DNA from: Stachybotrys elegans
Lineage: Eukaryota > Ascomycota > Sordariomycetes > Hypocreales > Stachybotryaceae
DNA: 64,000 nt
Direction: 5' to 3'
Assembly (NCBI GenBank): GCA_020746835.1
Contig: JAGPNK010000012.1
Span: 930,001 to 994,000, forward strand
Position numbers and translations under genes: made by a program. Every line of letters starts with the position of its first letter. The stretch's first letter is position 1. The notes under the pieces are model-generated. The model saw only the letters and a program-made list of their open reading frames with translations, made no database searches and was not told where the DNA came from. Positions 9,960 through 21,557 of the stretch are shown here, one piece after another.

Positions 9960-10710
9960 AGTCGCTTCTGTTGTAGTAGGCCCTGCTGTCTGTATTGTGA
10001 CGGATTTAGCAAAACGGAGTTATTGTTTTCCTAGTATTACTGAAGCGCTGAGACGGGGTATTAGCTACACTAAATGAATGTCCTCTTCATGATGCAAGGC
10101 TGAAAGATATACACGACTGAGTGCTGCAAGAAATCATAATGCTCCTCGCCATCCTACAGGATGCATGGCGACGACTTCAGAAAAACAGTTATTCTAGGCA
10201 TGAGGCCTTGGCTAAGACTTACAGATAGATATGTTTATTTGTAAGGTGCGGTACACGCATCTTAGAATACCTTCTCTCAAGTTCGCCAGGAGTACTTTGA
10301 CACACCCTTGTATCAGGCGCTTGGTATTCTTCGCCGTATGCCTCTTTCAGTTCCCTCAGGAAATCCGGTCCGATGTCCTTAGACAGTCAGGAACCTTCCT
10401 GGCCCATCGCTCCAGAAGCTTTGTGTCTGTCAAGGATGACAATTCTCCTGCGTCGACCTATGACTGAACCGCACAGCGATTCAGTGCAGCAAGGCAGACT
10501 AAGCCATTTGAAGAATAGAAACAAATATTTATAAAGGGGTTTTAATGGGACACGGACGGAATACGAGGCATGGCCAAGGACAGCCCCCTGTCACTAGCAA
10601 GGCGGGTCAGAAGTGTGTGTTTTGACGATCATCTTTTCAAGAGAAATGCCTTCTTCCACTGCCATCCGTCTGCTCGTGGTGGTGCTTCATCCACGCTTAC
10701 GGGGTATGCG
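9960..10710. promoter_or_regulatory. Spacer with TATA box of the first subtilase
   Basis: No supported gene; an open frame at 10231-10467 has no recognisable features. TTTATAAAGG at 10528-10537 is a good TATA box. It lies only about 35 nt before the in-frame ATG at 10570 but about 175 nt before ATG 10711, which argues for the later start of the protease. Confidence 0.55.
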
Positions 10711-13529
10711 ATGCGTCTTTTCAGCTATCTGGCCGCACTTACCTGCTGGTTGAACGTTGCCAGCCCTCAATCCGTGCCGCCAAGTGCATATTACGTGCAG
10801 CTATCCAGGGATTCAACCGAGTCCAGCCCCGATACCCTGGTCGAGAGAGCAGCCGGGCACTCAATCGCGCTCCATCTCAGACACACCTTCGATGATGCTG
10901 CATTTCACGGCGTTTCGGTTGTGCTCGACGACGTCGATGATGTCGACAAGCTCCGAACCCTTCCCGGCGTTGAGAATGTCTTTCCCGTGGAGCAGCTCAT
11001 GGTGAACCGCCCAGCGACGACAGAGACAACGACCCAAGAAGCGCCGTCCGTACGCAAGCGTGCTGCTCCTTTGTCTCACGCCACACCTTCTCGCGAAGAG
11101 ATTGACTGGAACACCCCGCACTCTGTGACAGGCGTCGACCGACTTCACGCACAAGGAATCTTTGGCGAGGGCGTGCGCGTCGCCATACTCGACACTGGCA
11201 TCGACTATCTCCATCCAGCTCTGGGCGGATGCTTCGGCCAAGGCTGCAAGGTCGAGTACGGCTACGACTTTGTGGGCGACGAGTATGGAACCATCGATTT
11301 TGTCCTGCGGCCCAAGCCCGACCCTCGCCCACTGTGTTATGATGCGTACCACGGCACGCACGTCGCCGGCACCGTGGGAATGGAGGTGCCGTCCAACGCA
11401 TCCGCCTTTCCGGGCTTGATTGGCGTGGCGCCGCGGGCCAAGCTGGCCATGTATCGTGTCATCGCTTGCATCAATGCCGTCGTGGGTGAGGACACGATTC
11501 TTGCTGCGCTGCAGAGAGCCGCCGACGACGGCGCCCATGTCATTAGCATGTCCTTTGAAGTCACTGCGTGGACACTGGGGAGATACAGTCCCTTGCCAGC
11601 GGCCGTGTCTGCCTTGAAAGCCCAGGGCATAGCCGTCGTTGCCTCTGCTGGCAACTATGGTGCTCGCGGCCTGTTCAACATTGTCCTGCCGGGAGGGTCA
11701 CCGGACGCGATGGCTGTTGCATCCGTGGAGAATGCCAATTTCCCAACATATGCAATAAGCGACTCCAACGGCAAAGACTTCAGATATGGGTCTCTGTATT
11801 CATTCCCCTCCGGAGAGTATCCAGTTGCCTGGGCTGGTAGCGAAGGAGCCCGTTCTGGGTGCTCGGCCTCCGACTATCCTCCTGCGAGCAGCCTCTCAGA
11901 TCCCACCTCCGACTACATTGTCGCTGTCAAGCAAGGGCTAGACTGTGACATTAACCGGATACAGACTCTGGCTCTGGCTGCCAACTACACCAAGATCATG
12001 ACATACATGGATCCTGCCGACGTCGGATCTTCCGCGAAAGACTATAGCGCCCCCTCGCCCGTGCTAGACAGGCAAGGATTTCAGGTTTCCTTTGCCTCCA
12101 CGCACGACAGCACACTCTCCGAGGCAGCCAAGAGCTCCGGACTTTATAAGCTAATTGTCCACTCAGAGTCGCCACAGTTGGTGAGACAGCCAGGAGGCTC
12201 TACTCCCAACAACTTCTCAAGCGTCGGTATGCTTAGCACCCTCTTACTCAGTAACTTCGGGACCAGCATTGACCAGTTCTAGGTCCCAACACAGATTTCA
12301 GCTTCAAGCCTGACATCGCTGCCCCTGGAGGCTCCATCATCTCAACGTTGCCACTGTTGCAGAACAGTACCGGATTCGGCATCCTCAGTGGAACGTCAAT
12401 GGCGACACCTTACGTCGCAGGAGTATACGCCCTCATCAAATCTCAGCATCCACGGCTATCAGTTGATGAGATATTCGACCTCATCAAGTCCACTGCCAAG
12501 CCAGTCAACATGACTAACAGCCCCAAACTGTCTCCGGTTGCTCAACAGGGCGGTGGATTGATCCAAGCTTATGATGCCATTCATTCAACGTCGCTTATCC
12601 AACCAAGTGCTTTCAGTCTAGTCAACTCGTGGGACGCAAGCCTATCCATTGACAATCCCACTGATACCGACGTCAGATACACTCTTGCAGCGCGACCAGC
12701 GAGTGGTGTATCTGCATTTGCCCAAGGCTCCGCGCGGACTACTATGTCCGGCTTTCTACCAAGTGATCTTGCAGCCGATGTCGTCTTCCCCGGTGGAGAT
12801 GAGATCACCATACCTGCTGGAGATAACAAGAATATTTCCTTCTCTATGGTTCCCCCGCCAGATATCGAGCCCAGCTTAGTGCCTCTACTTTCCGGCTTCA
12901 TTGAGATTAGCTCTTCTCGTGGCGAGCATTTCACTATCCCCTACATGAGGCCGTCCTACAGCTATAGCACTGCTCCTGTTATTGGGCTAAGGAACCTGAC
13001 AGAAGAACAAAAGGCAAATGCGACGGCACCTGGCCGAGATCCCCTGTCTGCTCCGCAGGTGTTTGCCAATACTGACAAGGCCGACATTGGAGAGCGCCGT
13101 GCTTTCGCGCTCCAGTGGCCAGATGTCATCATTGCTCAGTTCACTTCGCTCCAGCCGGTTCGGCAATATCGGATGGATCTTGTCCGCGCGAGCACCAACT
13201 TTACACCCACATGGTACGGATACGATCCGAAAATAGAGCAGGGCAACCTCACCGAGACAACCATGCCCGATAATGGAACGGTCGGGGGCGTATCAATTGT
13301 CGGATCTGTCGAGATTCAGAACGACTTGGCTCCCCAGACAAACTACCAATTCACGTGGCAGTTCTCCCCGCTTGATGTGACAGGCTCTAGGGGGATAGAC
13401 TTGAGGAAAGGGTCTTATCGTCTCTTGCTGAGGTGGCTGAAGTACTACCGAGAAGAGGACGACGTGGATGAGTGGGAGAGCTGGATGAGTGGGGTGATAG
13501 ATATTACACAAGACAAGATCCGGGGCTGA
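10711..13529 (+). CDS. Secreted subtilisin-like serine protease (S8), minor-extracellular-protease type
   Basis: Two exons, 10711-12226 and 12283-13529, separated by a 56-nt intron with TTGAC before CTAG; 920 aa with frame kept. The start at 10711 gives a clean signal peptide (MRLFSYLAALTCWLNVASPQ). Next come an inhibitor-I9-like prosegment (about residues 25-110) and the S8 catalytic domain. The triad residues are Asp161 in ILDTGIDYLHP, His214 in HGTHVAG and Ser544 in GTSMATP; the oxyanion Asn is in ASAGNYG. The long insert between His and Ser looks like a protease-associated (PA) domain, as in Vpr/C5a-peptidase-like subtilases. The C-terminal 300 residues are beta-rich and Fn3-like with several N-glycosylation sites. 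It should degrade proteins outside the cell. A related protease lies on the other strand at 17948-20683. Confidence 0.93.
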
Positions 13530-14146
13530 TGATAAGGCAACGGCCGTTTGACGGACTGCCACGCGAGGACAGCCTGGCGTCACAGTTCACAGCCCTACTA
13601 CTTTAGCGACCTCAGTGCTGCCTAGAAGGACCCTTACATTGCAGCCCTATACCATGACCAACATTTCTTTCTCAACCGTGCGCAACAGCGTTCCTTGTAG
13701 AAAGCTTGTCGAGTAACTTTTACGTCTCAGCGGGGATGCCTCGTCCGTCGAGACAGGACAACACGAGGCATATGGGAAAAGACAGACAACGTACCAGATG
13801 AAATGGAATCCTCGCTTCTTGCCTAGGGTCCTGTACTGCTCGATACATAGCTAGCTTGCGCCACTGTTGCTGGTGGACCCTAGCTATGGCATTTGGCGCG
13901 ATGCGATTTCCGACTCAACTCTCCGATTCGTTGCATCTCCGACTCCGAGAATAAGCTTTGGTAGCATGCCAGCTGTTACTTATAACCCGGGTCTCTCGAA
14001 ACATTTCCACAAACTATTCATCTTCACTTATTCATCATAACAGCCCATCATAACGAAGCCTACGTCGTGGCTAGTTGCCGATTTGGTCCTTTATCCGCTC
14101 CCATTTCCTTGTGCCTTGAAGACGGTTGATCGCTTCGCACCACACC
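13530..14146. other. Intergenic spacer
   Basis: No supported gene. CTTATAACC at about 13978-13986 is a weak TATA-like site 160 nt upstream of the arrestin start. Short pyrimidine-rich runs and repeated CATCATAAC (about 14033-14054) precede the start codon. Confidence 0.4.
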
Positions 14147-15383
14147 ATGCGTTCCATTTTTACGTGCTTGGGGTATTCGTCGCCCTCAAAGATCAGAATA
14201 AGGTATACAATTGCCTTCATCATACGGTAATTGCGCTGACCTCGACAGACCGAGCAATGATTATGTGTTCCTCAGTGGGTATGGCGAAGATGCCCGAGGT
14301 GAATACCTCCGGGGGACAGTGGCGCTATACCAGCCCAAAGGCACGCCTTGCAGAGGCATCCAGATGAAGCTGGTGGGTAGAATACTTCGAGGGTAGGTGA
14401 GAGAGGGAGAAATAGTGAATCGTCTGTCTAATCTTTCGCTCTAGTCACCACGGCCCTTCTCAGACCGAAGATTTCACCGTACATCAGTGGAAACCATTCC
14501 TGGTCGATACACAGCCCAATTCTACTTCGCGGGGCCGGGATGTCTACGAGTGGCCTTTTGAGTTCTTAGTGCCCGGCAACCAGCAGGAGTCGTTTACTGG
14601 GTGCAATCAATGCAGCATCACGTATAGACTGGAAGCTTCCCCCCTCGAAGGCCACACGGAATCCCGAACCTATGTACCAATACGCCTAATCCGCTGCCCT
14701 CCGACTTCGTCATATGAGCTCATGGACCCCTTGACGGCTCATGGAAAATGGGCAGGGAAAATCGAGTACAATATATCGGTTGGCCATCAAGCTATAGCGC
14801 TAGGTGGCTTCATACCGATCGATACTCAGCTTGTCAATCTTGATCCGGAAGTCAAGATAGTGAGAGCAAGGTTCTACTTGCTCGAAACTCACACAGCCTC
14901 CAATAAGGAATCTCCAGACTCGCAGGCATACTACGGACAGCGCCAGGTTCCCGAATGGTCCTTGGAACTGGACAAGGGAGACTCTTGTCGTCAAGAATGG
15001 AGTCAGTATCTAGACTTACCGAGGGTCCTGAGACAATGTCTCCCCGACTTTAACGGTTGCGAGAGTTCCATTACCCACACATTACAATTCTCGGTAACCT
15101 TGTTAGATGATGGCCTAGAGTCTGAGGTATGTCGCATGTCAAACTTTCAAGCATAGCTCTAACGACTGCACAGTATGAGGCATCGGTTCCTGTCGTTCTC
15201 TTTGTATCGCCCGAACTACCCATCACCGGCTGGGGCTTCTTCGACCGCAGCGACAAAACGGGCACAAAGGAGGTTGAGGCGGCTTTGGCAGAAGGGATTC
15301 AAACTCCGCCGGAATACTGTAAAGGGCAGTACCTGAGTGAGGATGAAGAGTGCGGATCCCCGCCTCCAGCGTATACTTTTTGA
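14147..15383 (+). CDS. Alpha-arrestin (ART-type) trafficking adaptor with C-terminal PPxY
   Basis: Four exons, 14147-14202, 14249-14392, 14445-15126 and 15174-15383, total 1092 nt (363 aa, frame kept). The first half is arrestin-N-like (YVFLSGYGEDARGEYLRGTV, then GRILRGHHG and WPFEFLVPGNQQESF). The second half is arrestin-C-like (PLTAHGKWAGKIEYNISVGH and a final beta segment YEASVPVVLFV). The last residues are SPPPAYTF, containing PPAY, a PPxY motif that binds WW domains of Rsp5/Nedd4-type ubiquitin ligases. By family knowledge such adaptors bring the ligase to plasma-membrane transporters and receptors for endocytosis. The short length is at the low end for fungal ARTs. Its place between two secreted proteases and a regulator gives no direct functional clue. 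Confidence 0.85.
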
Positions 15384-15413
15384 TCAGGGATCAGCGAGTC
15401 ATTCAGATCGGTG

Positions 15414-17465
15414 TTAACGGTGCGATTTCAGCACGGATATATTCAGCGTAGCCAGCCTTGTAATACAGTTCTTCTCTCTCAAAAAATCTCTGGACACCGG
15501 GAGAAACATGTTTCTTCTATTGCAACTCATTTGTTGGGACGCTAAAATCACCGCTCCAAAAATCCTGTCTTCTATTAGCATGATACCATTTGTCATTCGA
15601 GGTTCACTCACCCAGCCAATGTCGTCTGGTCGGAACCAGTCAATGTTATTGATCCAATCATCAAATCTCCTTTCCACGTTGATTTGCGCTGGTTGGACGG
15701 GATCTCTCGACGCAAGGCGAGACCTACAAGTGTCAGTAGTTGCTGCAATTCGGCAGACATTGGCTTACTGTAAATGGCGAAGAATAGGATATACGCTAGC
15801 GCAAGCAGGACTGCACCCTCGGAGCTTTTCTAACCGATGGACAGTAGCATCAATGGCGGCTATGTGTTGGCTGAAATCGGACTCAGTGTGTTTGTCGAGG
15901 AGGCAAGACGTAAGCGCAACGGCGCCATGCAGTGCATTACAGGTGATTGATCCATTGACCATCCAACGATAGCACTTGAGCCGGGGTAGCTCGTACAGCT
16001 GGCGGTGTATTTCCATGAGAGCCAGGCTAGACTTGATGCACCGGTCTCTCGACGCCTGGCGGAACCGGGCCCGTGAGTTGTGGAAAGGCCTATGGAGAAG
16101 CAGATACAGCTGATGCGCGTACGTCTGTAGGATACACCAGTGCGCGTAGCCAGCCGTGTCCAAGATATTCCGGGCACCATCGACCAAGTACAACGAGTCC
16201 CACTTCTGTTGTTCGGCTGCTACAGCGGCGTCCAGGCGATTCAGGGAGTCCTCGTCGAATCGATGGGGACTGGAGATCTGGTTGCAGATATCGGTCGATA
16301 GATGGAATAGGCGGATCTGGAATCGCATCAGGGACATGTGTGTGGGTTCATTGGCGTTGGCAGGTCTAGACAAGATTGTGTATGGAAGGATATCGTTGTC
16401 GTTGGCATCGGCGGGCATGGGAGCCTTCATTTCGCATAAGAAGGAAAGATCCGTGTCTCGGAACAGCAAGGCTTGGTACGTGTGCAGTATCAGGATTCCT
16501 GCCCAGCATCGACGTCGCCTCTCGGTTTGTATGCAGGGCGCTTCTCCGGAATCGACGTGGCAGCGGAGGGCAACGGCAATGTTGTGCGCAGTGCCCAGCA
16601 GGGCCCATCCGTACTCGGCGCCTTCGCAGTCGGTGATGGTGTGGATGAGGACCAGGAGAGCTTCGAGGGTGTTGAGGTTGTGCCGCACGAGGAACTGGTC
16701 CTGCGCAAGAGACATCATGGCGGCGTTTCGGTACTTTTGCGACAGAGCCTCGAGATTCGGGGGCGCGGACTGGTCTTGCCATAGCTCCACCAAGCCCGGG
16801 TCGGTGGGAGGGACTGTCTTGAGGGTGAGGGAGCAGATGGCGAAAAGCAGGGCCAGCCACGACAAGTCGGTCTGCTGGGGGCTCTGCAGGAAGTCGAGGT
16901 ATTGTTTTTGAAACGTCGGCCCGTGCAGTATACGGAACAGAGGGACGACGTTGGCAAAGTAGCGCGAGACGAGGTACTCGCACACGCTGTCGGAAGGGAG
17001 GAGGTCGAGCAGCTCCGAGAGGGGGATGCTGGGGCCAAACGACAAGGTGAAGGATACGCCGGCCGCAGACGACGGCGCATTCTTCTCGATGGGCGGTCGG
17101 CACAGGATCTTGTCCCATCGATGCTGAATCGGCTCTGGACTGGGACTCCGGCCCGGCACGGGTTCGGGACTCTGGCTGCTGCTATTGTCCGACGTCTGGC
17201 CTGGAGGAGAGATGAGGGTATCGGTGACCCTCATGACTGGCGCAGAGTTGCGCGTCCTCCGGCGCCTCTGAGAAGGGCCGGCGGCATCCGTCTCGCCGTA
17301 GAGACACTGGTCCTGCCAGCCACGCTTCAAGCAGGTGGCGCAGGGGAGCTGGCGATCGCATCGGAGTTTGGAGTGTCTGCATGGCTCGCAACTCAATGGC
17401 TTCCGACGGCGCTTGAGATTCGGCTCCACCCTCGAGGCCGTGCTGCTGGGGCTCGCTGAGTTCAT
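15414..17465 (-). CDS. Zn2Cys6 transcription factor with fungal-specific TF domain
   Basis: The first exon runs 17465-15769, then an intron at 15724-15768 and a second exon from 15723. The Zn2Cys6 cluster is at residues 26-54 (Cys26, Cys29, then CDRQLPCATC and a last Cys), preceded by a basic KRRRKP stretch. A Ser/Pro-rich linker leads to the middle homology domain (DLLPSDSVCEYLVSRYFANVVPLFRILH). The usual C-terminal signature INNIDWFRPDDIGW is encoded at about 15620-15660. After it either translation continues to the stop at 15414 (668 aa), or a GTGAGT..ATAG intron leads to an earlier stop near 15548. A six-nucleotide repeat (GAGTCC)n lies at about 17570-17590 in the probable 5' leader. It is a nuclear DNA-binding regulator; its targets are unknown, but the flanking protease genes are candidates. 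Confidence 0.9.
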
Positions 17466-17947
17466 AGTAGTAGATGAGACAAGCTGTTGCGAGTCTTGGT
17501 CGGGCGAGACGTGATGAGTCCAAGTTCTGAGTCTGGCAATGCCAATGTAGAGTCAAGGTCGGAGATGGAATCGGACTCGGACTCGGACTTCTTGTCGTGG
17601 GTCCGTTCTCGGGATAACAAGGCTGTCCATTGGCCAGATCTCCTCACGTGTCTCCACTGGCTCGCATTCACAACTCCGATTATCCAAGCCTACCCTAGAC
17701 CTCCAGCCTCATACACAAGCGCAGTATGAAGAAGACCATTGCACGAGGTTGATGAAGTCCAAAGTCTACGGATTGTCGTTTGTAGTGGCGGCGCCAGCGC
17801 TTCAATGTTGAATGGAGGGTTTCAATTATCAAGACAGCATGTTGGCACCATCATCTGCGTCAGGCTTACATCAAATGGTGAGTGGTGAGGGCGTTGAAAA
17901 GAAATATTAGGCAATAAATAAGCTATAGTATCGTATCTAGTAATTGT
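17466..17947. other. Spacer between subtilase 3' end and transcription factor 5' end
   Basis: No gene seen. It holds the leader and upstream region of the Zn2Cys6 gene, including a short GGACTC tandem run at about 17570-17588. At the other end it holds an AT-rich 3' flank of the protease gene (about 17905-17945). Confidence 0.45.
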
Positions 17948-20683
17948 CTATTCTTCATACCGAATCCTGAATGGCATCGTCTCAACGACCTGCCAATCCT
18001 CATCCTTGGACTCGTCTCCAAAAATCCGCAGCGCCTTGACAACAATCTTATATCGTCCCACTGGCGCATACTGGCCGTCGCTCAACCGGCCGTACCAGAC
18101 CCAGGTCCAGAATCCGCGAGAGGCCCATTGGACAGGGAAGCCAGCCAACTGGCCAATTGACTCGCCAGTCTCATTGCTTTGAGTGGTGTTTGAGAGACGC
18201 ACAAGTTCACCGGTCATCTTAGCGGTACCCCAGTAGAGGTTGGCGTACAGCTGCGGCAGGGGCTTGTCCCACGCATCCACGATTATTCCATGCGGGGGGA
18301 GTGTGTAGATCCGGTTGGGACAGGCCGATTCGCCGGTTGATACTGTGAGGTACGTGTTATCCTCGTCAATTGCGACTGCGTTGTGCAGCGATCCCACAAG
18401 TCCATGGTACGACAAAGACAGAGACGTGCCGTCGGAGCCGTTGAGCGCAATGTAGCCGGACCACAAGGCATACCGGTTTGCATCGAGACCCTCTGGGGGA
18501 CTGGCAGTTACCTCGACGGTCGCAGATTTTCCGGCCGGAATGGTCAGCTCGGACGCACTAAAGACGACATCTCCATGCTCTGGCTGGGACTGTGTCGGGT
18601 AGCGGCTAGGCAATCTCCTGTTCTCCGGCAAGGCGTAGAAAGAATGCGTAGGAACGTGGGAAACACGGTACGTAACCTGCTTGCTCCCGTGGTTGGTGAG
18701 GGTAAAGCTCCGCGACTCGACAAAGTTGTCCGTGTCGTTGAAGGACAGGTTGGACGGTTCGAGCGACATGGTAGTGCCGTACGCAGCATCGTACACCTGT
18801 ATGAGACCAGCGCCCTGCTGCAGCGGAGGGGCCAAGAAGTCCTGGAAAACCGCCTCGCCGTTGCGCACCTGCTGGAACCGCTGCGCCTTGGCCGTCGACG
18901 TGAGCAGGTTCTCAATGACGGCAGGCTCGCGGGTGCCCCGGGCCTCGGCGACGAGCGCAAAGGCGGCGGCGGCAAACGGGCACGCCATCGAGGTGCCCGA
19001 GAAGACGGCATAGTTGCCCAGCGCCCTCGGGTACGTGGAGAGAATGTTGCCGCCGGGCGCCCCGATCTTGGGCGACGCCTCCATCTCGTACGACGGGCCC
19101 CAGCTCGTCAGGAAACTCGCCGCGCCCGCCGTGGGGCCGCCATCCTGGGTGTAGACAATGGGCGTTGCTTGGTCCCTGCTGATGAGCTCGACGGTGATGT
19201 TGGCGCCGCCCGCCAGCGCCTCTACCCACGCTTCTCCAATCTCCTTGGGGACCATGGCGGCAGCTTCAACGTCGTTCATGTTGGCTACGTAGATGCAGCT
19301 TGTATCGAGGCCGGTTTCATACACGATGATAGAGCGCGCCCCCTTGGCAATCAGGTTCTCGGCCTGATCAAACGGACCACACGTGGCGCGGCGCACCAGG
19401 ACGTGATACTCGCTCAGGTCGGGGGTATCGTCAGGAAGAGGGTAGCAGGCGTCATCATCGCTGGTCGTGTTGAAGCCCACGGCCCAGAGAGGACGCGCGA
19501 CGCCGTCAAAGTTGTCGCCGCCGCACGCGTCGTAAGGGAATGCGGTGCGCGGGCCGTCGTCAATCGTCTCGAACGACTCGAGCAGCGACAGGGGCAGCTT
19601 CGTGTTCTGGAACGAGGCCACGGACGTGACGCCCTTTCCGATAGCGGCCGATTGGGAGTGGAAGAGACCCTCGGAGCCATCGTTGCCGGCAGAGAGGGTG
19701 CAGGGCACGCCCTTTTCGACGATGCGGCTGGCTGCAATAGCCCAAGGCGCAGATGACCACCCAAAGTTGGCGCCAATGGATGCAGTAATGATGTCGGCGC
19801 CCTCTTCGTAGGCTCTGTTGAAGGCAGCGACGAGAACATCTGTGCTGACGCCGCCATCACATCCGAAGACGCGGTAAGCCGCGATGCGAACACCGGGAGC
19901 GGCGCCTCGGAAGCCCAGCTCATTATCTTCGGCTGCAATGATACCGGCAACATGAGTTCCATGGCCAAAGCAGTTGTCCATGGGGTCGGCATCGGGCACA
20001 GGCTGGTTGGTGCCATTGTAGTTGTCTCCCACCAGATCATATCCCGACTCAATGAGACAGCCCTCTCCAAAGCAGCCTCCCAGCAGGGGATGCTCATAGT
20101 CGATCTAACGTCCCGGTTAATGCTAACGGAGCGAAACAGAGGGGAAGGGAGTATTTACGCCAGTGTCTACGATTGCAATCTTGATGCCTTTTCCTGTTAT
20201 GCCCTTTGCGTGCATCTTGTCGACTTGGGTCATGACATGGGTCGAGTAGGGCACTTCCGAGCTGTTACCACCGCCTCTTCTGAGCGACTCGCTGTCGGCG
20301 CCAGGGATGATGTGGACTTCAGGGTTGGGCGGTGGCACGACCGTGACGGGCCAAATGCTCTTGACGCCGCTTAGCGAAGCAAGGGAAGCCGCTGCCTCGT
20401 CGGCATTGTCCGTGTTGTGCAGCTGAATCGACATGCCCTTGAAGAGCTCAAAGTCGAGATCCAGCCGCGTGTCAAAGCCGGGAGCCTGCCGCCGAAACTT
20501 GGTAGCATCCTGCAATCATTGTTAGCACCATGTATTGGAGCGCCCTCGGCAACATACATGTCCATCCGCGAATTCCACAATGAAGGCTCCTGGGACAGTC
20601 AGTGGCTCAGCAATGTCGCGGTCGATTGCGAGCGCCAGGGGCACAAGGGCGAAAAGCCCCAATAATTTGACTGCGTTCATCAT
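17948..20683 (-). CDS. Second secreted subtilisin-like serine protease (S8) with PA-type insert
   Basis: Three exons, 20683-20558, 20509-20159 and 20104-17948, total 2634 nt (877 aa, frame kept). A TATA box for this strand (TATAAA, 20770-20765) lies about 80 nt before the ATG. The N-terminus MMNAVKLLGLFALVPLALA is a signal peptide, followed by an I9-like prosegment (GAFIVEFADGH; MSIQLHNTDNADEAAASL). Catalytic residues are Asp in IVDTGIDYEHP, His in HGTHVAG and Ser in GTSMACP; the oxyanion Asn is in LSAGNDG. An insert between His and Ser (AKGARSIIVYETG) matches a PA domain. The C-terminal third is beta-rich (Fn3-like; WTWVWYGRLSDGQY). It is paralogous to the protease at 10711-13529, with the same architecture but clear divergence. 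The second exon junction falls right after the catalytic Asp-Thr-Gly. Confidence 0.93.
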
Positions 20684-21557
20684 GGCGACTCAGGCGGAAA
20701 ATGAGCAAAGAAAGCCAGGATGAGCGGCCAGACATGTTTGCAACCATGGCGAGAGTTCAGCAACTTTATAACTCGATTGTGTGCCGCAGCGGATCCCTCG
20801 TACTCAGTCTTCGGCGAGGCGGCGAAGGATGGATGAAGGGCCTTTACGAGCTCGTGTGCAGATTCCGCCCTACAGATACGAACGAATCCTTTCAGAGGGA
20901 GCAAGTTATGCTGCGCCCGGACAATATTTTACCACATTAGGCTAGTTGAGAGGTCAGAATGCAGGGCTCTCGATGGGACTCGTATCGTGGTACCAAAGAA
21001 TTCCCCATCGTCGTCCGTTTGCTCGTTCATGCAGCCCAGCCATAGCACTGTAATTAATTACTATAAATACAAGACTCCCGTCACGCCAACATAGAATGAT
21101 CAACGATTGTCTGTCGCTAAGCATGCCCGTGCAATCGGGACACAACGCGTTATGAGCCTGGGTGGCTCCATCACATCGGCTCTGGACAGCACTCTGCCAT
21201 CAACTAGGCAGAGACAAATAGACAATTAAAAGGCTGCCTTGCCTCTGATCCGACCGCGGCCATTGCCTCGAGCAACTGTAACCTCGGAATATCGAGCTGC
21301 TCCGCAATGCCCAGCAACCGGACGCAACACTAACCGCTCCAGGCGTGTTTAGTGTTTTCCCCTCTCAACCCCATGGGGATTCATCTTCACGAGCGTACAT
21401 CTGGAGGGGCAATGCTGCGGCTTCACTGCTGTCGCTCGGGGACCAATGTACCGAAGGGAACAATCAATGGCCATGCCCGTCTATTTAACCACGTCGCCAA
21501 CCCCTCGGTATGGCTGCCTTGTGAAGCCATCTCGGTGCTCGCCACCTCTCGCAAACC
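20684..21557. promoter_or_regulatory. Divergent promoter region of subtilase and polysaccharide-lyase-like gene
   Basis: 874 bp with no supported gene. The TATA box of the leftward protease is at 20770-20765. On the right, CTATTTAA at 21481-21488 lies about 75 nt before ATG 21558 and may be the TATA box of the lyase-like gene. The middle (about 21040-21110) is AT-rich. Confidence 0.5.

Noticed and set aside
10570..10710. Upstream in-frame ATG of the first subtilase
   Set aside because: Only about 35 nt from the TATA box, and it would place 47 polar residues before a perfect signal peptide.
18383..19756. 457-codon open frame antisense to the second subtilase
   Set aside because: The sense frame encodes the full S8 domain with catalytic residues; the antisense product is Arg/Gly/Val-rich without motifs.
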